NCBI RefSeq assembly: GCF_000711955.1
Contig: NZ_JONR01000007.1
Location: 124,001 to 188,000 of the forward strand
Reading direction: 5' to 3'
Length of the DNA: 64,000 nt
Source of the DNA: Nevskia soli DSM 19509
GTDB taxonomy: Bacteria > Pseudomonadota > Gammaproteobacteria > Nevskiales > Nevskiaceae
The notes beneath the pieces are model-generated. The model was not told where the DNA came from. It saw nothing but the letters and a program-made list of their open reading frames with translations, and made no database searches. The position numbers and the translations under genes are program-made. Positions 33,012-43,302 of this stretch are shown here, piece by piece (position 1 is the stretch's first letter; the number at the start of each line of letters is the position of its first letter).

Positions 33012-34580
33012 TCAGTGCCTGAAGTGCCGGATGCCCGTGAACACCATCGCCATATCGTGCTCGTCGGCGGCGGCGATGACTTCGCCGTCGCGCATCGAGC
33101 CGCCCGGCTGAATCACCGCGCGGATGCCGGCGGCAGCGGCGGCGTCGATGCCGTCGCGGAACGGGAAGAAGGCGTCACTGGCCATCACCGAACCGGCCAC
33201 CGTCAGCTTCTCGTCGGCGGCCTTGATGCCGGCGATTTTCGCCGAGTAGACCCGGCTCATTTGGCCGGCGCCGACGCCGATGGTCTGGCGGTTGCGGGCA
33301 TAGACGATGGCGTTGGATTTGACGAAGGTCGCCACTTTCCAGGCGAACACCAGGTCATGCAGCTCGGCCTCGGTCGGCGCCCGCCTGGTCACCACCTTCA
33401 GCTCTTCCACCTTGATGCGGTGGGCGTCGCGGTCCTGCACCAGCAGGCCGCCGCCGACGCGCTTGTAGTCCAGCGCCGGCGCGGGCTCGTCCGGCCAGGG
33501 GCCGGTTTCGAGCAGGCGCACGTTCTGCTTGGCGGCGACCACCTTCTTTGCCGCTTCGGACACCAGCGGCGCGATGATCACCTCGACGAATTGGCGGTCG
33601 ACGATGGCCTGCGCGGTGGCGGCGTCGAGCTCGCGGTTGAAGGCGATGATGCCGCCGAAGGCTGAAGTCGGATCGGTCTGGTAGGCCAGGTCATAGGCCT
33701 TGCCGATGCCGTCCAGGCTCACCGCCACGCCGCAGGGATTGGCATGCTTGACGATGACGCAGGCCGGCTTGACGAAGGACTTGACGCATTCCAGCGCGGC
33801 GTCGGCGTCGGCCAGGTTGTTGTAGGACAGTTCCTTGCCCTGGATCTGGTGCGCGGCGCCGACGCTGCCCAGCGGCGCATTGCGTTCGGTATAGAACGCG
33901 GCGCGCTGGTGCGGGTTCTCGCCGTAGCGCATCACCTGCTTCTTGTCGAATTGCAGGCCTAGCACGCCGGGGAAGAAATCGCGCGTGCCGTCGGCTTCCA
34001 GGCTGGAGAGGTAGGCCGCCACCGCCGCGTCGTAACGCGAGGTGTGGGCAAAGGCCTTGGTCGCCAGGGTGCGGCGCATGGTGTCGCCGATGCCGCCGCC
34101 GTCCAGCGCGGCCAGCACCGCGGCGTAGTCGGCCGGGTCGACCACGATGGCGACGTGATCATGATTCTTGGCGGAGGCGCGCACCATCGCCGGGCCGCCG
34201 ATGTCGATGTTCTCGATCGCCTCGGCGACGCTGACGCCGGGCTTGGCCACGGTCTGCTCGAAGGGATACAGATTGACCACGATCAGGTCGATCGCCGTGA
34301 TGCCGTGCTCGGCCATCACCGCTTCGTCGGTGCCGCGGCGCGCCAGGATGCCGCCGTGGATCTTCGGATGCAGCGTCTTGACGCGGCCGTCCATGATCTC
34401 CGGGAAGCCGGTGACATCGGACACTTCCTGCGCCGCGATGCCGGCGGCGTGCAGCGACTTCCAGGTGCCGCCGGTGGAGATCAGTTCGACGCCGTGCGCC
34501 GCCAGCTGCGCGGCGAATTCGATCAGGCCGTGTTTGTCGGAAACCGACAGCAGGGCGCGGCGCGGCTTGAGCGCGCTCAT
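33012..34580 (-). CDS. purH: Bifunctional AICAR formyltransferase / IMP cyclohydrolase PurH
   Basis: The 522-residue protein catalyses the last two steps of IMP synthesis. The N-terminal MGS-like cyclohydrolase domain (RRALLSVSDKHGLIEFA, then STGGTWKSLHAAG) is followed by the formyltransferase domain with KHANPCGVA and a C-terminal motif AVIQPGGSMRDGE. Length and order match the E. coli enzyme. Its ATG overlaps the stop codon of the fis-like gene (ATGA at 34577-34580), so the two are translationally coupled. Confidence 0.98.
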   Translation of the reverse strand: MSALKPRRALLSVSDKHGLIEFAAQLAAHGVELISTGGTWKSLHAAGIAAQEVSDVTGFPEIMDGRVKTLHPKIHGGILARRGTDEAVMAEHGITAIDLIVVNLYPFEQTVAKPGVSVAEAIENIDIGGPAMVRASAKNHDHVAIVVDPADYAAVLAALDGGGIGDTMRRTLATKAFAHTSRYDAAVAAYLSSLEADGTRDFFPGVLGLQFDKKQVMRYGENPHQRAAFYTERNAPLGSVGAAHQIQGKELSYNNLADADAALECVKSFVKPACVIVKHANPCGVAVSLDGIGKAYDLAYQTDPTSAFGGIIAFNRELDAATAQAIVDRQFVEVIIAPLVSEAAKKVVAAKQNVRLLETGPWPDEPAPALDYKRVGGGLLVQDRDAHRIKVEELKVVTRRAPTEAELHDLVFAWKVATFVKSNAIVYARNRQTIGVGAGQMSRVYSAKIAGIKAADEKLTVAGSVMASDAFFPFRDGIDAAAAAGIRAVIQPGGSMRDGEVIAAADEHDMAMVFTGIRHFRH

Positions 34581-34897
34581 CGGACGTACGACGCGTCGGA
34601 CGGCAGGTCGGTGGATCGGTCGGATTGGTGATCGGATGAGCGGTCGGAGCGTGCGGCGATCTTGTACTGGCTCAGTTTCTTGCGCAGCGTGGCGCGGTTG
34701 AGGCCGAGCAGGTCCGCGGCCCGGGACTGGTTGCCGTCGCAGTAACGCAGCGTGGCGCGCAGCAGCGGCGGCTCCACCTGGCCGAGGATCGTTTCGTACA
34801 GATCCTTCGGCGCATGGCCGTTGAGCGTACTGAAATATTCGTCGAGGCAGTCCGCCACCGAGTGGCAGAGCGCTTTGTTGTCGTCAGATTTGGACAT
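34577..34897 (-). CDS. fis: Fis-family DNA-binding protein
   Basis: The 106-residue product from the ATG at 34897 (MSKSDDNKALCHSV) is the size of Fis. The C-terminal helix-turn-helix GNQSRAADLLGLNRATLRKKLSQY is nearly canonical. After it comes a short Arg/Ser/Asp-rich tail (KIAARSDRSSDHQ) that E. coli Fis lacks. Fis is a nucleoid protein that bends DNA and tunes rRNA and growth genes. Here it heads a fis-purH operon, an arrangement known in xanthomonads; dusB, the enterobacterial partner of fis, is not present. Confidence 0.93.
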   Translation of the reverse strand: MSKSDDNKALCHSVADCLDEYFSTLNGHAPKDLYETILGQVEPPLLRATLRYCDGNQSRAADLLGLNRATLRKKLSQYKIAARSDRSSDHQSDRSTDLPSDASYVR

Positions 34898-35211
34898 ACA
34901 AGAGAATGATGCAGCCCTGTTTGTCATGGTTGTTATCGATAAGGCCCGCAACATCCTTGCTGGCCTCCTTCAGGCGGACTACGCGCGGCGGGGGCCGCGA
35001 CCATCCATTGATTCCAATGATTCAACAAGCCGAATCGTTGACGACAGCGTCATTCGGTCAGGCCGGTGCGATGCTTGAAATTAACCCGTTCGATCGTCCG
35101 GCTCTGCCTCCGTCCGTGGACACTTTTTGGCCAGATCGAAAAACGGGGAGGCGATAATACTCAAGTCGTTGCGGCAGCGAAAGCACCGTTCGTCACGTTA
35201 CAGTCATCAAA
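34898..35211. other. Intergenic region upstream of fis-purH
   Basis: No gene is seen between the prmA stop and the fis start. It should contain the fis promoter; a TATTAT sequence on the minus strand (plus-strand 35154-35159) could be a -10 box but has no good -35 partner. The AT-richer part near 35115-35165 stands out. No terminator was recognised after prmA. Confidence 0.4.
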
Positions 35212-36117
35212 TCACGACGACGTCACACGCCGCGTGCCGCTGATGCGCGCCCAGTCTTCCTGGTGGCTGTCCTCGTCGAAGTCGAACCACGGCGCATAAG
35301 CGCCGCGCACCTCGTCCGCCTGCGATTGCAGCACCCCGGCGAGGACGATGTTGCCGCCGGCGCGGACCCGCTGCGCCAGCATCGGCGCGAGCTGCATCAG
35401 CGGCTTGGCCAGAATATTCGCCAACACGATGTCCACAGGTTGATCCACAGCTTGTTCAGTGAATTGTTCAACGCTCGCGCAACGCAAACGCTCATGCACA
35501 TCATTGAGTTGGGCGTTGCCGACGGTCGCGATGAGGGCTTGCGGATCGATGTCCACTGCATCAGCATGCACCGCGCCCCGTTTCAGCGCAGCGATGGCCA
35601 GGATGCCCGAACCACAGCCGTAATCGAGCACGCGCTTGCCGGCCAGCGTGTGCAGTGCCAGCCATTGCAGGCACATCGCGGTGCTGGGATGGGTGCCGGT
35701 GCCGAAGGCCAGGCCCGGATCGAGCTGCACCACGGTGGCGCCCGCTTCCTCGATGCGGTGGCCGCTGGGACAGATCCACAGCCCCGGCGTCTCCGCCGCG
35801 CCGAAGCGCATCGGCTTGGCATGCTGCAGCCAGGCGTTGATCCAGTCCTTGTCCTCCACCGTGCGCAGCTCGAACACCAGCTCGTCGCCGTCGGGCAGCA
35901 AGTCGCGCAACACCTTGCGCACCTGCTCCAGGTCGATCTCCGGATGGAACAGGCCGCGCGTGATGGTATGCGGCCACAACGGCGTCGCGCCCGGCGCCGG
36001 TTCCAGCACCGGTTCGTCGGCGGCGTCGGTCATGGTGACGGAGACCGCGCCCTGCGCCAGCAGCGCCTCCTCGGCGAAATCGGGATAGCGGCTGGCGACG
36101 AGAAGTTCGTTCCACAT
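35212..36117 (-). CDS. prmA: Ribosomal protein L11 methyltransferase
   Basis: The 301-residue SAM-dependent methyltransferase has the family N-terminal domain (MWNELLVASRYPDFAEEALLAQGAVSVTM) and the SAM-binding motif KRVLDYGCGSGILAIAALKRGA, then DIVLANILAKPLMQLAP with the NxL-type post-II motif of N-methyltransferases. It trimethylates lysines and the N-terminus of L11 in the cytoplasm. It follows accC in the same orientation, separated by a heptad-repeat palindrome. Confidence 0.97.
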   Translation of the reverse strand: MWNELLVASRYPDFAEEALLAQGAVSVTMTDAADEPVLEPAPGATPLWPHTITRGLFHPEIDLEQVRKVLRDLLPDGDELVFELRTVEDKDWINAWLQHAKPMRFGAAETPGLWICPSGHRIEEAGATVVQLDPGLAFGTGTHPSTAMCLQWLALHTLAGKRVLDYGCGSGILAIAALKRGAVHADAVDIDPQALIATVGNAQLNDVHERLRCASVEQFTEQAVDQPVDIVLANILAKPLMQLAPMLAQRVRAGGNIVLAGVLQSQADEVRGAYAPWFDFDEDSHQEDWARISGTRRVTSS

Positions 36118-36122
36118 AAAGG

Positions 36123-36230
36123 CAGTGATTAGTGGTTAGTGACTAGTGGTTAGTAAAAGCAAAAGCAGTGGAGTGGCCGGATTCCGTCTTTACTAACCAC
36201 TAATCACTGACCACTAACCACTAACCACTG
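36123..36230. repeat. Inverted array of seven-base TTAGTGG-type repeats between accC and prmA
   Basis: The left arm (36123-36157) consists of five seven-base units of the type tagtggt, agtgatt or agtaaa. The right arm (36189-36230) is the inverted counterpart with six such units. The arms can form a stem of about 35 bp around a 31-base centre. Both the heptad periodicity and the AT content are unlike the flanking genes. Confidence 0.85.
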
Positions 36231-36232
36231 CT

Positions 36233-37588
<1,356 letters not shown>

Positions 37589-37697
37589 ATAAGTAGCACC
37601 ACCCTGCGATGTCAGCGCAACCGCGTGTGGATTTCGCTGACCTGATTATTTGAATAGTCCCGGCCATGGATGGCCGGGTGCTTGAACAGGATGTTCA

Positions 37698-38186
37698 CTA
37701 CGCCGGATCTATTGCGAAAAGGGGCTGATCGAATTCGACCGGCTTCTCGTTGTCGGCCAGCACCTCGACCACCACGCCGGCGCGATCGGCCTCGATCTGG
37801 TTGAGCATCTTCATCGCCTCGATGATGCACAGGGTCTGTCCGGCCTTGACCGTCTGGCCCACTTCGACGAACGACTTGGCGCCCGGCGAGGGCGAACGGT
37901 AGAAGGTGCCGACCATCGGCGACTTGACGATATGGCGGTTGTCCGCGGCCTTCGGCGCCGGCGCGGCCGGTGCGGCGGCCACGGGCGCGGGTGCGGGGGT
38001 AGCCGCCGGAGCGGGCGCCGGTGCCGTCAGCTGTTGCGGAGGCGGCGCGTAATACTGTGCCGGCATCGGCGCGCCGGTGGGCTGGCGGCTGATGCGGACG
38101 GATTCCTCGCCCTCCTTGACCTCCAGTTCGGAGATGCCGGATTCCTCGACGAGTTCGATGAGGGTCTTGATTTTGCGCAGGTCCAT
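37698..38186 (-). CDS. accB: Acetyl-CoA carboxylase, biotin carboxyl carrier protein
   Basis: The 162-residue protein has an N-terminal helical segment (MDLRKIKTLIELVEESGISELEV), a Pro/Ala-rich flexible linker (about residues 37-80) and a C-terminal biotinyl domain with the motif EAMKMLNQ, in which Lys126 is the biotinylation site. The thumb sequence of bacterial BCCPs (SPMVGTFYRSPSPGAK) is present. It is the partner of accC just downstream. Confidence 0.97.
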   Translation of the reverse strand: MDLRKIKTLIELVEESGISELEVKEGEESVRISRQPTGAPMPAQYYAPPPQQLTAPAPAPAATPAPAPVAAAPAAPAPKAADNRHIVKSPMVGTFYRSPSPGAKSFVEVGQTVKAGQTLCIIEAMKMLNQIEADRAGVVVEVLADNEKPVEFDQPLFAIDPA

Positions 38187-38232
38187 GGCCTTGCTGTCTC
38201 CCTGGTATTACTTGATGTCGGTTTTGTGTGGG

Positions 38233-38676
38233 TCAGATCTGCTGGAGCCGCTCGTGCGCGGCCAGCAGCGCCAGCCGGTAACCCAGCGGCCCCAGGCCGA
38301 GGATCACGCCGGCGGCGATATCCGAAAAGTAGGATTTGTGGCGGAATGTCTCGCGTGCGTGGACGTTCGACAGGTGAATCTCGATGAACGGAATCGCCAC
38401 CCCCAGCAGGGCATCGCGCAAGGCGACGCTGGTGTGGGTGAAGCCGCCCGGATTGAACAGGATGAATGCCGCCCCATCCTGCCGCGCCTGGTGGATGCGT
38501 TCGATCAGCAGGCCTTCATGATTGCCCTGGAAGCAGTCCAGCACATGCCCCAGTCGCTGCGCTTCCCCGCTCAGGCCGGCCTCGATCTGCGCCAGCGTCT
38601 GCGTGCCGTAGACCCCGGGCTCGCGCGTACCGAGCAGGTTCAGGTTGGGGCCATTCAGCAGCAGCAATCGGCTCAC
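38233..38676 (-). CDS. aroQ: Type II 3-dehydroquinate dehydratase
   Basis: The 147-residue protein matches type II dehydroquinases throughout: LLLNGPNLNLLGTREPGVYG with the lid Arg and Tyr, NPGGFTHTSVALRDAL, and EIHLSNVHARETFRHKSYFSD with the catalytic His. It dehydrates 3-dehydroquinate in the shikimate pathway as a dodecamer. The position upstream of accB-accC is conserved in many gammaproteobacteria. Confidence 0.98.
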   Translation of the reverse strand: MSRLLLLNGPNLNLLGTREPGVYGTQTLAQIEAGLSGEAQRLGHVLDCFQGNHEGLLIERIHQARQDGAAFILFNPGGFTHTSVALRDALLGVAIPFIEIHLSNVHARETFRHKSYFSDIAAGVILGLGPLGYRLALLAAHERLQQI

Positions 38677-38793
38677 GCAATGCGCTCGTCAAGGTGTCGC
38701 CGCATTGTGCATGAATCGTCTTCCGGAAACAACACGGAAGCGAAGTTAAGCGATTATCGCCGCATGATGGCAGCGGTTAGGCGCAGATTCGAG

Positions 38794-39327
38794 CTACTGA
38801 GCAGCGGCCGGAGGGAGGTGGCTTTCGATCAGCTTGACCAGCTGCGCCGGAGTGAATTCACCCAGCTGGCGATCCAGGATCAGGCCGTCCGGGCTGACCA
38901 GGATCGAGAACGGCAGGCCGCCCGGACCGTTGCCGAGCTTTTCCATGATATCGATCATGGAATCCGGCGTACCCGACAGTACAGGGTAGTTGATGCCGAG
39001 CGGGCCCAGCATGCTGCGCACCGCATCGGGATCATCCACCGCAGGCCCTACGATCTGCAAGCCGCGTGCCGCGTACTGCTTCTGCAACTTCACCAGCTCC
39101 GGAATCTCGTGCAGGCAGGGCGTGCACCAGGTAGCCCAGAAATTCACCAGCAGCAGCTTGCCGCGCCATTCCTCGAAGCCGTGCGGCTTGCCGTCCAGGC
39201 CACTCAATTGCAGGCCGGCCGGCAGGGGTTCGGCGGCGACCGTGCCCTCGTGCGCGTAGCGGTAGAAGCCGTAACCCGCCGCCGCCGCGATGATGCAGGC
39301 AACCACAATCAGGATGATGGAACGCAT
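38794..39327 (-). CDS. TlpA-family membrane-anchored thioredoxin-like protein
   Basis: The 177-residue protein has an N-terminal signal anchor (MRSIILIVVACIIAAAAGYGF) and a periplasmic thioredoxin fold with the redox site NFWATWCTPCLHEIPEL (Cys68, Cys71) and the cis-Pro loop (GGLPFSILVSPDG). WCTPC is typical of the TlpA/ResA branch that reduces disulfides in cytochrome c biogenesis or copper proteins. It starts 20 bases after the stop codon of the nDsbD-like gene, so the two probably work in one pathway. Confidence 0.92.
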   Translation of the reverse strand: MRSIILIVVACIIAAAAGYGFYRYAHEGTVAAEPLPAGLQLSGLDGKPHGFEEWRGKLLLVNFWATWCTPCLHEIPELVKLQKQYAARGLQIVGPAVDDPDAVRSMLGPLGINYPVLSGTPDSMIDIMEKLGNGPGGLPFSILVSPDGLILDRQLGEFTPAQLVKLIESHLPPAAAQ

Positions 39328-39347
39328 TGTGTTCTCGGAATATTAAG

Positions 39348-39821
39348 TTAGTGCGACAGGTCGATCACATCGATCGTCCTGCTCTGCGGCGGATAACACA
39401 CGCCGGCTTCGGCGCAGCCCTGATAGCTCACCCGCAGCCGCTGCGGCGCGGCGGCGCCCTGCGGCCAGTGCAGGTCCGCCTTCAGGCTGCCCCGGTAGAT
39501 CTCGGTCTTGCCTTCATGTTCGTCCTGGATCGGCTCGCCCCTGGGCAGTTCCGGCGTGTCCAGCCGCGCACCCTCCGGGGCCAGCGCCAGGAAGGCGATC
39601 CGCTTGCGGTACAGATAGTATCCCGGGGCGATTTCCCAGCTTACCTTGAGGGAATTCCCCTCGCGTTCCGCGGCCAGCAGCTGGAAGGCCTGGTCGGCTT
39701 TCAGCAGTTCATGGCTGGCGCCGGCGGCTGCTCCGTCCTTTTTCGGCCAAAAGCCGTCCGCCGCCGCCGTGCCGGTGAGCAGGGCGGCACCGATCGCCAT
39801 GCAGAGCGCGGCGTTTTTCAT
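39348..39821 (-). CDS. Stand-alone DsbD N-terminal (alpha) domain protein
   Basis: ATG at 39821 overlaps the cutA stop codon (ATGA). The 157-residue product has a signal peptide and then the immunoglobulin-like nDsbD domain: SWEIAPGYYLYRKRI, then VSYQGCAEAGVCYPPQSR, holding the two redox cysteines (Cys136, Cys142). In E. coli DsbD this domain is followed by an eight-helix membrane domain and a C-terminal thioredoxin domain. Here the frame ends in a stop right after the alpha domain and the next gene encodes a membrane-anchored TlpA, so the transmembrane electron carrier is missing at this locus. It is cleanly ended rather than ragged. Confidence 0.88.
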   Translation of the reverse strand: MKNAALCMAIGAALLTGTAAADGFWPKKDGAAAGASHELLKADQAFQLLAAEREGNSLKVSWEIAPGYYLYRKRIAFLALAPEGARLDTPELPRGEPIQDEHEGKTEIYRGSLKADLHWPQGAAAPQRLRVSYQGCAEAGVCYPPQSRTIDVIDLSH

Positions 39822-40144
39822 GTGGTTGAATCGTGGATCCATTGCAGGTAGGCGGGCAGCCCGCAAGCCAGATTGACCGCAACCACTTCGGGAAGTTCGT
39901 AAGGATGGAGCCGCCGCACTTCCGCCTCCAGCTCCGTATAGCGGGCCTGGCTGGTCTTGGCGATGAGCTGGACCTCCTCGGCGCGTTCCACCGTCCCCTG
40001 CCAGCGGTATATCGAGCGGCCCGCCGGCAGCAGATGGACGCAAGCGGCCAGCCGCGCCTCCACCAAGGCGCCGGCCAGGGCATCGGCGGCGGCGGCAGGG
40101 CAGGTGACGAATACCAGGAGGGTATCTTGCGGGGAAACGGACAT
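39818..40144 (-). CDS. cutA: CutA divalent-cation tolerance protein
   Basis: The 108-residue protein is a typical CutA1: LLVFVTCPAAAADALAGALVEARLAACV, then the Trp-containing WQGTVERAEEVQLIAKTS and LHPYELPEVVAVNL, followed by YLQWIHDST. CutA proteins form very stable trimers with a signal-transduction PII-like fold and are linked to copper tolerance; the mechanism is still unclear. The stop codon overlaps the start of the nDsbD gene, the arrangement that in enterobacteria joins cutA to full-length dsbD. Confidence 0.96.
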   Translation of the reverse strand: MSVSPQDTLLVFVTCPAAAADALAGALVEARLAACVHLLPAGRSIYRWQGTVERAEEVQLIAKTSQARYTELEAEVRRLHPYELPEVVAVNLACGLPAYLQWIHDSTT

Positions 40145-40251
40145 GGAGCGCGCAAAAGGCGTGGGCAGCGGAGTCTAAAGCGGCCGCGGTTGCCTCGCTA
40201 CTGTGCGCTGCGGCATGGCGCCGGGCCGGCGGCCTCGCTACAGTCGCAGCA

Positions 40252-42423
40252 ATGAGCAGCCTTGCCGCCAGCCCCGATAGCGCCAGCCAGGCCCGCGCCC
40301 TGCCGCCCTCGCGGGCGATCGGCTTTGCCGTGGCGCTGTCGCTGGCCACCATCGTGCTGTGCCTGGAACTTGCCTCCGGCCGGCCGCATCCCGGCATCGA
40401 GCTGCACAGCGTCGGCGCCGATCGGCCGCCCATGCTGTACGAAGCCGACATCCAGCCCGAGCCATTCGAGCCGGGCACCGTCATCGCCGCCATCTCCACC
40501 GCCGGCGGTCAGCCTTTCGCCCTGCGCGGAGACGATCTCTCGGAGGAGCCGGATTCGATGTTCATCGGCTACCCGGCGTTCAACGCCTTCTTCCAGAGGC
40601 AGCAGCAGATCGCCGCCATCCAGCGCGCGCCCGAGATGGAACTGCACGCCGCCGACGGCCGCATTGCCACGCTGCGGCCGGCGCGGCACCGCCCCCTGTC
40701 CGATCTGCCTTTCATCTTCTGGCTGCAGCTGGTCTGCGCAGTGGGTTGCTGGATCACCGGCGCCGCCATCTTCGCCTTCCGCCCGGAGCAGGCCGTCGCC
40801 CGCTACTGCGCGGTGACCGGCTTCGGTGCGCTGCTCATGGCCGGAAGCGCCGCCATCTACAGTTCGCGCGAGCTGGCGCTGCCCGGCGAGCTGTTCCGGA
40901 CGCTGTCGAGCGTCAACCACTTCGGCGCCTTGTTGACCATCGGCGCCTTCGCCGCGGTGATGTGGCACTACCCGCATCCGCTGGGCCGGGCAAGGCCCGC
41001 GCCCTGGCTGATCGCCGGCTGCCTGCTGGTGTGGCTGGCCGACTTCCTGCAATGGCTGCCCTTCGGCAATCTGTTCCAGCAGGCCGTCATCATCCTGGGC
41101 TATGTGTGCAGCTGGTCGCTGGCCGTCTTTCAGTGGCGTGCCGCGCGTGGCGATCCGCTGCGGCGCGCCGCGTTGCAGTGGTTCCTCCTGTCCTGGTTCG
41201 TCGGCAGCGGCGCGGTGCTGGCGCTGGTGTCGGTGCCGGCCATGGCCGGCATCGACAGCGGCAGCCTGCAGGCCTACGCCTTCGGCTTCCTGCTGCTCAA
41301 TTCGGTGGGCCTGGCGCTGGGCATCTCGCGTTACCGCCTGTTCGACCTGGAAACCTGGTGGTTCCGCGCGGTGGTGCTGGTGGTGGGCGGCTTCTCGGTG
41401 GTGGTGCTGGACGTGATCTTCGCCGCCGCCCTGCATTTCGAGGCGCCGGCCGCGCTCGCGGCCTCGCTGATCCTCTCCGGCTGGATGTATTTCCCGGCGC
41501 GGCAGTGGCTGATGTCGCGCTTCCTCACCGGCGCCCGGCAGCTGCGCGTCGACGACGTGCCGAGCCTGCTGCGCGACGTGCTGGCGCCGAATGCCTATGC
41601 CGTGGACGAGCTGCTGCCGGAAGCGCTGCGGCAGCTGTTCAACCCGCTGTCGCTGCATCCGCAGCAGACGCCGCAGACGGAAGTGGCCATCGCCGAAAAC
41701 GGCCTGGCCCTGCGCGTGCCGGGTATCGGCGCGCTGCCGGCCTGGGAGGCGCGCTTCGCCGGCGACGGCCAGCGACTGTTCACGCGCCGCGATGTGCAGG
41801 TCGCCTCGGCGGTGCGCGCGGTGCTGGATCGCGTCGCCGCCTACCAGGTGGCGGTGGAGCGCAGCATCGAGCAGGAGCGCGCGCGCGTGGCGCAGGACCT
41901 GCACGACGATATCGGCGCGCGCCTGCTGACTTTGCTGCACCGCTCGGAAGGCGAGGCGGCGCAGTCGATCCGCGAAGTGCTGGCCAGCTTGCGGTTGACG
42001 GTCTACGGCCTGGGCGCGCGGCCGCAGTCCGTCGGCAATTGTCTGGCGCACTGGCGCGCCGAGGCGGGCGAACGCTGCGAGGCCAGCGGCGTGCAACTGG
42101 TCTGGACCGAGCGTGCCTTGCTCGCGACCACGCTGCTCGATGCGCCGCAGCAGCTCAACCTGGCGCGGGTGCTGCGCGAGGCGCTGAGCAATGCCCTGCG
42201 CCATGCCGCGCCGACACGCATCGGCATCGACGTCGCCATCGTCGAACAGGCGCTGGAAATCACCGTGGTCAACGACGGCGCGACGGCGCCGCCCGAGCAG
42301 TGGCGCAGCGGCCTGGGTCTGCGCGGCATGGACCAGCGCATGCAGCGCCTCGGCGGCAGCCTTACACTGCATGGCGACAGCGGCAGCACCCGGGTGGTCA
42401 TCCGCCTGCCCTTGCACGCGTGA
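40252..42423 (+). CDS. NarL-type membrane sensor histidine kinase (HisKA_3)
   Basis: The 723-residue protein starts with one membrane helix, then a periplasmic stretch with a PDZ-like sequence (GTVIAAISTAGGQPFALRG), followed by about seven more membrane helices (from residue 165 to 405) and a cytoplasmic kinase. The phospho-acceptor His551 lies in RVAQDLHDDIGARLLTLLH, the N-box in ALSNALRHAAP and the G-box in SGLGLRGM, the features of HisKA_3 kinases that pair with LuxR/NarL regulators. The response regulator gene follows 184 bases later. The signal is unknown; the polytopic 7TM-like segment could bind a small hydrophobic ligand. Confidence 0.93.
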   Translation: MSSLAASPDSASQARALPPSRAIGFAVALSLATIVLCLELASGRPHPGIELHSVGADRPPMLYEADIQPEPFEPGTVIAAISTAGGQPFALRGDDLSEEPDSMFIGYPAFNAFFQRQQQIAAIQRAPEMELHAADGRIATLRPARHRPLSDLPFIFWLQLVCAVGCWITGAAIFAFRPEQAVARYCAVTGFGALLMAGSAAIYSSRELALPGELFRTLSSVNHFGALLTIGAFAAVMWHYPHPLGRARPAPWLIAGCLLVWLADFLQWLPFGNLFQQAVIILGYVCSWSLAVFQWRAARGDPLRRAALQWFLLSWFVGSGAVLALVSVPAMAGIDSGSLQAYAFGFLLLNSVGLALGISRYRLFDLETWWFRAVVLVVGGFSVVVLDVIFAAALHFEAPAALAASLILSGWMYFPARQWLMSRFLTGARQLRVDDVPSLLRDVLAPNAYAVDELLPEALRQLFNPLSLHPQQTPQTEVAIAENGLALRVPGIGALPAWEARFAGDGQRLFTRRDVQVASAVRAVLDRVAAYQVAVERSIEQERARVAQDLHDDIGARLLTLLHRSEGEAAQSIREVLASLRLTVYGLGARPQSVGNCLAHWRAEAGERCEASGVQLVWTERALLATTLLDAPQQLNLARVLREALSNALRHAAPTRIGIDVAIVEQALEITVVNDGATAPPEQWRSGLGLRGMDQRMQRLGGSLTLHGDSGSTRVVIRLPLHA

Positions 42424-42607
42424 CCGCTTCACCGATAGGCGCTTAACCGTTTCTTTACACGCCCGGCAATTCCCTATACGCCGTTATTGCGTTAAAACCG
42501 CCATGGCCGGGTATCACGGCTTATCCACCCCTTTTCAGGGGGTGACTAGAATCAAGGATGAGGACGACACTGTGACGCAGCGCAGACAATTTCTGGGAGT
42601 GGCGGAG

Positions 42608-43255
42608 ATGCGGCACGGGTTGGTGGTGGAGGATCTTGCCGCCTCGGCGCAGTGGCTTGCGCGGGTATTGACGGAAGCCTTCCCCGGAATTGTCGCCATC
42701 ACCGCCGAAACCCTGCAGGAAGCCCGCGCCGCCGCTCTGAAAACCGAACCCGACATCGCCCTGGTCGATCTCGATCTGCCCGATGGTTCCGGTGTCGACC
42801 TGATCCGCGAATTCACCCGCGCCTATCCGTCCTGCCGTTGCATCGTCGCCACCATCTATGCCGACGACCGCCACCTGTTTCCGGCGCTGCGCGCCGGCGC
42901 TCAGGGCTACCTGCTCAAGGACCAGCCGATCGACCGCGTGGTCGCGGCCCTGCAGGCCATCGGCGGCGGCGAGCCACCGCTGTCGCCCGCCATCGCCCAG
43001 CGCCTGCTGCGCGTATTCAGCGACGAGCTGACCCAGAATGCCTCCGAAGAGGCGCGACTGACCGCGCGCGAACGCGAAACCCTGGTGCTGATCGCCAAGG
43101 GTTTCCGCCTGCCGGACGTGGCGCAGCAACTGGGCGTGACCCGCCATACCGCCGCCGGCTTCATCAAGGCCATCTATCGCAAGCTCAATATCTCCAGCCG
43201 GGCCGAAGCCGCGCTGGAGGCTGCCCGCATGGGGCTGGTCCGCACCGACCTGTAG
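42608..43255 (+). CDS. NarL/LuxR-type response regulator
   Basis: The 215-residue protein (ATG at 42608, GGAG eight bases upstream) has a receiver domain with acidic pair Glu8/Asp9, phospho-acceptor Asp54 (ALVDLDLPDG), and the conserved Lys in YLLKDQP. A LuxR-type helix-turn-helix follows at residues 145-210 (LTARERETLVLIAKGFRLPDVAQQLG, then TAAGFIKAIYRKLN). It is the partner of the histidine kinase upstream. The next gene downstream, putA, is a possible target; no binding site was proven. Confidence 0.93.
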   Translation: MRHGLVVEDLAASAQWLARVLTEAFPGIVAITAETLQEARAAALKTEPDIALVDLDLPDGSGVDLIREFTRAYPSCRCIVATIYADDRHLFPALRAGAQGYLLKDQPIDRVVAALQAIGGGEPPLSPAIAQRLLRVFSDELTQNASEEARLTARERETLVLIAKGFRLPDVAQQLGVTRHTAAGFIKAIYRKLNISSRAEAALEAARMGLVRTDL

Positions 43256-43302
43256 GACCCCCCTACGTTCTGGCTTCCCCGGCCCCTCCGCCCGGGGTTG
43301 CG

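Noticed and set aside
36123..36230. The heptad repeat array as a CRISPR array
   Set aside because: The seven-base units have no unique spacers, are inverted about a centre, and no cas gene is nearby.
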